This document shows positions 14,452 to 18,548 of a stretch of DNA of 18,548 nt, in pieces (the stretch's first letter is position 1; the number at the start of each line of letters is the position of its first letter). Source of the DNA: CAZPUS01 sp964589825 (GTDB lineage: Bacteria; Fibrobacterota; Chitinivibrionia; Chitinivibrionales; WJKA01); the NCBI GenBank assembly GCA_964589825.1, contig CAZPUS010000049.1, positions 1 to 18,548 on the forward strand, in the 5' to 3' direction. Made by a program: the position numbers and the translations under genes. The notes under the pieces are model-generated. The model saw nothing but the letters and a program-made list of their open reading frames with translations. It was not told the origin of the DNA and did no database searches.

Positions 14452-15546
14452 TTAGAGATAGTTGGAAATATCGTGTCTGGCTGTCGCCTTTTTGTAAAAC
14501 GGCTTTTTCGTAATAACTCCTTCAAGCAGCCGGTTTCTTTTTTTCACTGCCACCGGGGTATCGATAACCGCCTTCTCCAATCGCACATACCCGAGTGCAA
14601 TCGCCCTCTCCAGGCAGGGAGAATAGCTGCCGCTGGTTACCATGCCGATCTCTTCGCCGCTGGAATCGACAATACGGTCACCGTGGCGTGCCGCCTGACG
14701 TCCCTGAAACACAATGGCAATCAGCTTTTCTTTTTTTGCATCCTGTGCACGCACAGCCTCTGCACCAATATACTCTTTTTCTTTGCTCAACATGAAATTG
14801 AAATTCGATTGTGCTGCATTTCGATCGAGGGTTAGCTCGTGCCCGTGTAGCGGCATCCCCATTTCGAGACGAAGTGTATCCCGTGCTCCCAGTCCCGCCG
14901 GCATTGCACCGGCATCGATAGCGCTGTGCCACACTTGAGACGCCATATCGTTGGCGCAATAGATTTCGAACCCGAGTTCACCGGTATATCCCGTTCTGCT
15001 GATACGCAACTCAACCCCTCTGAAGGAAGTCTTCATAAATGAATAGTAGCGCAATGAAGCGACCGACCCGTCTATAAGCCCTTCCACCAGCGCGGGTGAG
15101 GCGGGTCCCTGTACATCGATCTTTGCGACCCGATCCGCGACAAAATCGATCGATAATTCATCATTGCAGTGACGGCGAATCCACTCATAATCCTGCGTCT
15201 GAGAAGAGGCATTTACCACCAGCATATATTCGTCCGGTGCCATTCGATAGGCGATCAGATCGTCGATAACGCCCCCGTTTTCATCGCAGAGAAACCCATT
15301 CTTGCAGTTATTGAGTTCAAGCGTTTCAATATCGGAGGATATCAGCCTGCCCAGTTGTGTTGCGGCGGTCTCGCCTTTGACCAGGATTTCTCCCATATGG
15401 CAGGTATCGAATATGGCTGCGCCCATTCGAGCCGCCATGTGCTCCCGGGTGATCCGGGAATACTGAATGGGCATCTCAAATCCGCCAAAAGGTGCCATCT
15501 TTGCACCCATGTCGACATGTACATCATAAAGAATGGTTCTTTTCAT
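14452..15546 (-). CDS. gcvT: Aminomethyltransferase (glycine cleavage T protein)
   Basis: A 364-residue T protein; transfers the methylene group from aminomethyl-lipoyl GcvH to tetrahydrofolate, releasing ammonia. Motifs: MAPFGGFEMPIQYS (17-30), FDTCHMGE (46-53), GGVIDDLIAYR (91-101, containing the Asp that contacts folate), SRTGYTGELGFEIYC, GLGARDTLRLEMGMPLHGHE and GMVTSGSYSPCL. Length is normal. It is first gene of the gcvT-gcvH-gcvPA-gcvPB-rsmE series. The ATG at 15546 has no good Shine-Dalgarno; the N-terminus matches the family. I looked upstream for a glycine riboswitch and saw none. No lpdA (L protein) is in the window. Confidence 0.96.
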   Translation of the reverse strand: MKRTILYDVHVDMGAKMAPFGGFEMPIQYSRITREHMAARMGAAIFDTCHMGEILVKGETAATQLGRLISSDIETLELNNCKNGFLCDENGGVIDDLIAYRMAPDEYMLVVNASSQTQDYEWIRRHCNDELSIDFVADRVAKIDVQGPASPALVEGLIDGSVASLRYYSFMKTSFRGVELRISRTGYTGELGFEIYCANDMASQVWHSAIDAGAMPAGLGARDTLRLEMGMPLHGHELTLDRNAAQSNFNFMLSKEKEYIGAEAVRAQDAKKEKLIAIVFQGRQAARHGDRIVDSSGEEIGMVTSGSYSPCLERAIALGYVRLEKAVIDTPVAVKKRNRLLEGVITKKPFYKKATARHDISNYL

Positions 15547-15566
15547 GTGTCAGAGCAACTTTCATA

Positions 15567-15995
15567 CTACTCGTTAAATAAAAAGGTTGATAGTTCCAAA
15601 ACACCACGGCTTTCGTTAAGCCAATTGGTCGATTCAGAAGAAAGAAAATAATACATGACATCCCTTAGGCTCAGCCCGTGGTGTTCATACGCTACCGCTA
15701 ATCCGGGACACTTTGCTGGCAAGGGTTCCGGTAAAGGGGTCTCCTGGCGAGCTGTTATAAAAGCACCTGCAGAATGGGCAAAATATAGAGGTTTACATCC
15801 AGTCAGGCACCGTGATATATTCGACAGGCGATAGTTCATATGGCTCACAATCAATTCTGCAGACGCAGCGGGCCCTACCATACCGCCAAAACATGCCGGC
15901 CGGCTATCCCCCAAACGCTTACCGCGATACATTATTGAGAAATACAACAGACACGATGCAATATTGCACCTACATTTAATCAGCCACGCAGTCAA
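15567..15995 (-). CDS. Doubtful 142-codon ORF upstream of gcvT
   Basis: The 491-bp gap between ndk and gcvT is largely filled by this frame, which ends 20 bp before gcvT. There is no ribosome site at its first ATG (15995) or at the internal MYRGKRLGD start (about 15932). The predicted product is Cys/Gly/Pro/Ala-mixed with no signal, membrane segment or known domain (for example PLPEPLPAKCPGLAVAYEHH). The + strand across it is also open for 59 codons from ATG at 15655. Such double-open stretches can be a dispersed repeat, an ancient gene remnant or a real small gene. The gcvT promoter must lie inside or before it. Confidence 0.25.
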   Translation of the reverse strand: MTAWLIKCRCNIASCLLYFSIMYRGKRLGDSRPACFGGMVGPAASAELIVSHMNYRLSNISRCLTGCKPLYFAHSAGAFITARQETPLPEPLPAKCPGLAVAYEHHGLSLRDVMYYFLSSESTNWLNESRGVLELSTFLFNE

Positions 15996-16037
15996 TCAAC
16001 CTCAACGACAGCAAACCAACACAATTCAGGTTTAACA

Positions 16038-16469
16038 TTATTGCCCGCAGCAGGCAAGCAACTCGCTTTCTGAGAAGAAAAAGGCTATCTCCTTGCGTGC
16101 ATTTTCCTCTGAATCGGATCCGTGACATGCATTGTGTGTCACATCGGTTCCGAAACGTCTCCTCAGCGTATCCGGTTCTGCCTCCAGGGGATTCGTGGCT
16201 CCCATAATCTCCCTCCAGGTGGCAATCGCGTTTTCTCTTCGCAACACGCATACCATAGACGGGCCCGAGGTCATGAAATCGAGCAATGCCTCAAAAAACG
16301 GCTTTTGCGCATGCACTGCGTAAAATCCGCCGGCCTGCAATCGGTTGAAACGAACTTTTTTTAATGCATCGATTACAAAGCCGTTTTTTTCTATTACCTG
16401 CAGAATTGTTCCACAGGCCTGTGCGTCGACTGCATCGGGCTTTATAATTGCAAGCGTACGTTGAGACAT
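16038..16469 (-). CDS. ndk: Nucleoside diphosphate kinase
   Basis: A 143-residue NDK, normal length. It transfers the gamma phosphate between nucleoside tri- and diphosphates through a phosphohistidine. QRTLAIIKPDAV (3-14), VCVLRRENAI (73-82), GATNPLEAEPDTLRRRFGTD (90-109) and THNACHGSDSEENARKEI (111-128) contain the conserved binding residues and the catalytic His116. ATG at 16469 follows GGGGGT by about eight bases. The gene stands alone, with a possible own promoter at 16498-16526, and its 3' end is about 490 bp from gcvT on the same strand. Confidence 0.97.
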   Translation of the reverse strand: MSQRTLAIIKPDAVDAQACGTILQVIEKNGFVIDALKKVRFNRLQAGGFYAVHAQKPFFEALLDFMTSGPSMVCVLRRENAIATWREIMGATNPLEAEPDTLRRRFGTDVTHNACHGSDSEENARKEIAFFFSESELLACCGQ

Positions 16470-16497
16470 TTAATATACCCCCGATAAAAGGTGACAA

Positions 16498-16526
16498 GAA
16501 ATAACCTGCTTTAGATTTTGTGCCAA
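16498..16526 (-). promoter_or_regulatory. Possible ndk promoter
   Basis: On the minus strand TTGGCA (16526-16521), 17 bp, TATTTC (16503-16498), 29 bp upstream of the ndk start codon. The -35 and spacing are good, the -10 poor. Confidence 0.3.
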
Positions 16527-16657
16527 ACCAAGTCAGGTTTAAAATAGTTATTACAACAGCCGCCGGACAACCGTGCCGCTATCGCGGTTGCAACACCATT
16601 TACCCAGACAACTATAAGATGTCTTAGTAAATCGCTGTTGTTCGGTTAGATCCCGCA

Positions 16658-16701
16658 CCTAAACTGAACAGCTTTGTTTACGGAATCTGCTGCTATCCGG
16701 A
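16658..16701 (-). repeat. One-arm remnant of the palindromic element
   Basis: The 44 bases match the terminal part of the right arm of copy 2 (minus strand of 10341-10384) at 35 positions; eight of the nine differences are transitions. Similarity stops abruptly after CTGCTATCCG and no second arm follows, so this is a truncated or decayed third copy. Confidence 0.55.
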
Positions 16702-17190
16702 TTTGAGTTTTTATCGCATTGGCTGAAGCATAAATTCCGACTTTAATTGATGCCCGCGGAGTTACTGCGAGCCTTGTTGCACCTGAAGTTCTTGTTATAG
16801 TTGGCGCAGCATCATACAAAGACAAGATTCTATATTACACAACATTCATCAGTGCCGTTAAGTTATGAAACCTGCAAACAATATAATGTTGCAGAGATGT
16901 AAATTTTTTATCCTCTAATCGCATTGATATCTCAGTTATGCACCGTTACATTTTTACCCCGTGAAGAAACTCATCATTTGACAATAACCCACTTAAGCTT
17001 TGATTATTGACCGCACTTTTTTTTTAATTCAGGGGATAATAAGATTCCGAAAAAAAAGAAAAAATCAAGTTGATGCGTCCGAACTGTTGTAGTATCACTC
17101 ATAATATTAATTAATTACACCGTTTTTTTTTGCTTTTTTAAACGAACAATCGTGTTAGCATAATATGACTCCATCTTTACGATTTGTTTT

Positions 17191-17223
17191 TTTGTGTACA
17201 ATTTGTGTACAACTTGTGTTCAT
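17191..17223. repeat. Three tandem 11-bp repeats upstream of the fibro-slime gene
   Basis: TTTGTGTACAA occurs at 17191-17201 and again at 17202-17212, followed by the 8-of-11 match CTTGTGTTCAT (17213-17223). The 11-bp period is about one DNA helical turn, and the TGTACA core is palindromic, as expected for an array of regulator sites. It lies 88 bp upstream of the ATG. Confidence 0.55.
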
Positions 17224-17284
17224 ATTATATATTTATATCAATAAATAGTTATGAAAATCACAATTGACAGCATTATATAAACAA

Positions 17285-17311
17285 GGTTTTTACCAAACAG
17301 GGTTTTTACCA
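17285..17311 (+). repeat. Paired GGTTTTTACCA repeat over the translation start
   Basis: Exact 11-bp copies at 17285-17295 and 17301-17311, 16 bp apart; the second ends on the A of the start codon. Each has GGT/ACC inverted ends. The only Shine-Dalgarno-like bases (AGGG, 17299-17302) overlap the second copy, so binding there would affect translation. Confidence 0.5.
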
Positions 17312-18548
17312 TGAAAGCGTGTATATGTACAAGCATCAACTATAAAATCTGTGGCGTATTACTTTTCCTCGTGAGTTTCTTTGTTACCGCATCTGCGCAA
17401 TATCCCGACACCTTGTGGGTACCGGTCATTTTTTATGATTACCGTGCGGACGGAACAAATCCTAATTTTGAACTTAGTTGCAAGACTGGTGAAGGGAACG
17501 TAAAATCGTGGCTTGACGAGGAGCACAAGCCAATCCTGAACAATACGGAAGATGCCTGCGTAAGTCATCTCGAAGAATGGTATAGACCAAGCGGCCGGAA
17601 TGGGGCCGATGAGGCGGCCGAATTTATTAATGAAAATAGCAGGTGGAAATGGACCAACCTTATCAAATATCAGGGAAGAACGGGCGAATATGTAAGTGAA
17701 AATTACAATCCTGATTATGAAATGTCAACAATTGTAATATATGATTCACTTCCATTTATTCATCTTGGCCGAAACGGCAATGATGCAGATGAGGGGGTTT
17801 ATCAATTTCAGAGAGACAAGGACAACAATAACGAGTTTTACTGGCTCGATGACAGAGGGTACGGCAACGAACCGAAACTACCAAAAATAGAGGACAGGTA
17901 TGGCGAATATCACAATTACGGCTTTACAATGGAGCTGCAGTGGACGTTTACATATAAAGAAGGATTGTCATTCGATTTTTTCGGTGATGACGATTTATAT
18001 GTGTTTATTAACGACACGCTCGTACTCGATATCGGTGGAACACACGGCCAGAAGGATGGCGATTTTCATTTAGACTCGCTCGGCCTCTATTTTGAACAGG
18101 GCAAAGAGTATCGATTAAGTGTTTTTTATGCTGAGCGTCACACTACAAGAGCCAATATTAAAATTACAAGCAATATTATTTCTCGCCAGGTGGCAGGTCT
18201 GCATATAAATATAAGCGGAGATACATTGATTGCTGGAGATTCAATCCCTGCAGCCGCAATTTTGCGTGACGAACAAGGAAATGCGGTACCTGCCGACAGT
18301 ATCGTAAACGGGGAGCTCCTTTATAATTCGGTGGAATGGAAGATACTGCCCGATTCCATGCAAAACGGAGACGACCTTACCCAGTCGCAGGGGCCTGAGT
18401 CGAAGCTTACCGCCACCAAAGCATGGCGTAATTTCACTGTGGAAGCCAAATTTGAACATCCTGATAACGGAGAATCCCGCAGTGACACCATTACTCTTTT
18501 TGTCAAGCCCGGTCCTGCGGCCGATATACTGATAACGGATAATACGTC
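17311..18548 (+). CDS. Fibro-slime domain exoprotein, 3' end outside window
   Basis: An uninterrupted frame of 412 codons running off the right end. Signal peptide about 1-29 (cleavage after TASA). Residues about 33-290 form a fibro-slime domain (TIGR02148): WTFTYKEGLSFDFFGDDDLY (211-230), VFINDTLVLDIGGTHG (231-246), HLDSLGL (253-259) and FYAERHTTRANIKI (272-285). This domain, PA14-like in pattern, is found in secreted proteins of Fibrobacter and in Dictyostelium slime-type proteins. Residues about 296-400 look like beta-sandwich, Ig-like repeats (GDTLIAGDSIPAAAILRDEQ), typical of exoprotein linkers. The start was set by the signal peptide; the ribosome site is poor. It is probably a surface adhesin or carbohydrate-related protein. 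Confidence 0.88.
   Translation, partial: MKACICTSINYKICGVLLFLVSFFVTASAQYPDTLWVPVIFYDYRADGTNPNFELSCKTGEGNVKSWLDEEHKPILNNTEDACVSHLEEWYRPSGRNGADEAAEFINENSRWKWTNLIKYQGRTGEYVSENYNPDYEMSTIVIYDSLPFIHLGRNGNDADEGVYQFQRDKDNNNEFYWLDDRGYGNEPKLPKIEDRYGEYHNYGFTMELQWTFTYKEGLSFDFFGDDDLYVFINDTLVLDIGGTHGQKDGDFHLDSLGLYFEQGKEYRLSVFYAERHTTRANIKITSNIISRQVAGLHINISGDTLIAGDSIPAAAILRDEQGNAVPADSIVNGELLYNSVEWKILPDSMQNGDDLTQSQGPESKLTATKAWRNFTVEAKFEHPDNGESRSDTITLFVKPGPAADILITDNT

Larger units (their letters stand above)
16470..17310. other. AT-rich 841-bp intergenic region between divergent ndk and fibro-slime genes
   Basis: No convincing gene. From left to right: possible ndk promoter, one-arm remnant of the palindromic element (16658-16701), a 62-codon minus-strand open frame without start signals (16649-16834), a strongly AT-rich tract with several poly-T runs (about 16990-17250), a triple 11-bp repeat and a 9-codon ATG frame (17251-17280). 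The AT-richness increases toward the fibro-slime gene and is typical of its promoter region or of transferred DNA. Confidence 0.5.

Noticed and set aside
15547..16037. Glycine riboswitch upstream of gcvT
   Set aside because: No matching core motifs seen in this stretch by eye on either strand.
17251..17280. Nine-codon ATG frame upstream of the fibro-slime gene
   Set aside because: Too short and no ribosome site; likely chance in AT-rich DNA, although a leader peptide cannot be excluded.
18241..18506. Minus-strand ORFs of 61-72 codons
   Set aside because: Shadows within the uninterrupted fibro-slime reading frame.
1..18548. CRISPR arrays, transposases, integrases, phage genes, toxin-antitoxin pairs
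   Set aside because: Looked for on both strands; no regularly spaced repeats with spacers and no recognisable mobile-element or defence proteins.

Overview
The window reads as a chromosomal segment from an uncultured or little-studied Gram-negative bacterium, most likely of the Fibrobacterota lineage. The clues are a fibro-slime domain exoprotein at the right edge, a secreted beta-propeller protein with a C-terminal sorting-type beta domain, a split (GcvPA/GcvPB) glycine dehydrogenase, and otherwise ordinary housekeeping genes. The lineage call is inference from gene content; no rRNA or marker phylogeny is available here.

Layout. (1) Bases 1-1166: 3' part of tRNA-Pro(GGG), then pgpA (phosphatidylglycerophosphatase A) and a CinA C-terminal/PncC amidase on the + strand. 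(2) 1220-5339: a small lipoprotein gene (-), a multi-pass membrane protein (+), a 730-bp gene-poor stretch packed with repeats and hairpins, a DUF2914-type membrane protein (+) and a DUF4389-type membrane protein (-). (3) 5425-7617, minus strand: a secreted thermonuclease with an excalibur domain, preceded by a seven-repeat secreted beta-propeller protein. (4) 7618-10106: a gene-free stretch with an inverted repeat, a consensus sigma70 promoter driving a small Cys-rich protein, then a large coiled-coil/TPR protein of unknown function (-). (5) 10456-15546, minus strand: gcvT-gcvH-gcvPA-gcvPB-rsmE, a tightly packed glycine cleavage operon with start/stop overlaps and an rRNA methyltransferase gene at its end. 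(6) 15547-18548: an enigmatic 142-codon ORF, ndk (-), an 840-bp AT-rich intergenic region with small repeats, and a fibro-slime gene that runs off the right end.

The most interesting signal is not a gene. Two 159-bp copies (2928-3086 and 10225-10383, opposite orientation, about 80% identical) of a dispersed element are each a full-length imperfect palindrome of two 77-nt arms around the same 5-nt loop. Hand alignment shows that arm mismatches are strongly biased to those giving G.U wobbles when one particular strand is transcribed (11 of 14 and 12 of 15 transitions), and that two positions change as compensating pairs between copies. This points to selection on a long RNA hairpin rather than a simple DNA palindrome. 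A third, one-arm remnant lies at 16658-16701. In both full copies a strong hairpin followed by a T-run lies 37-49 nt upstream in the same orientation; near copy 1 this terminator has a C(UUCG)G loop and a possible promoter about 40 bp upstream of its stem, so it may end a ~68-nt small RNA.
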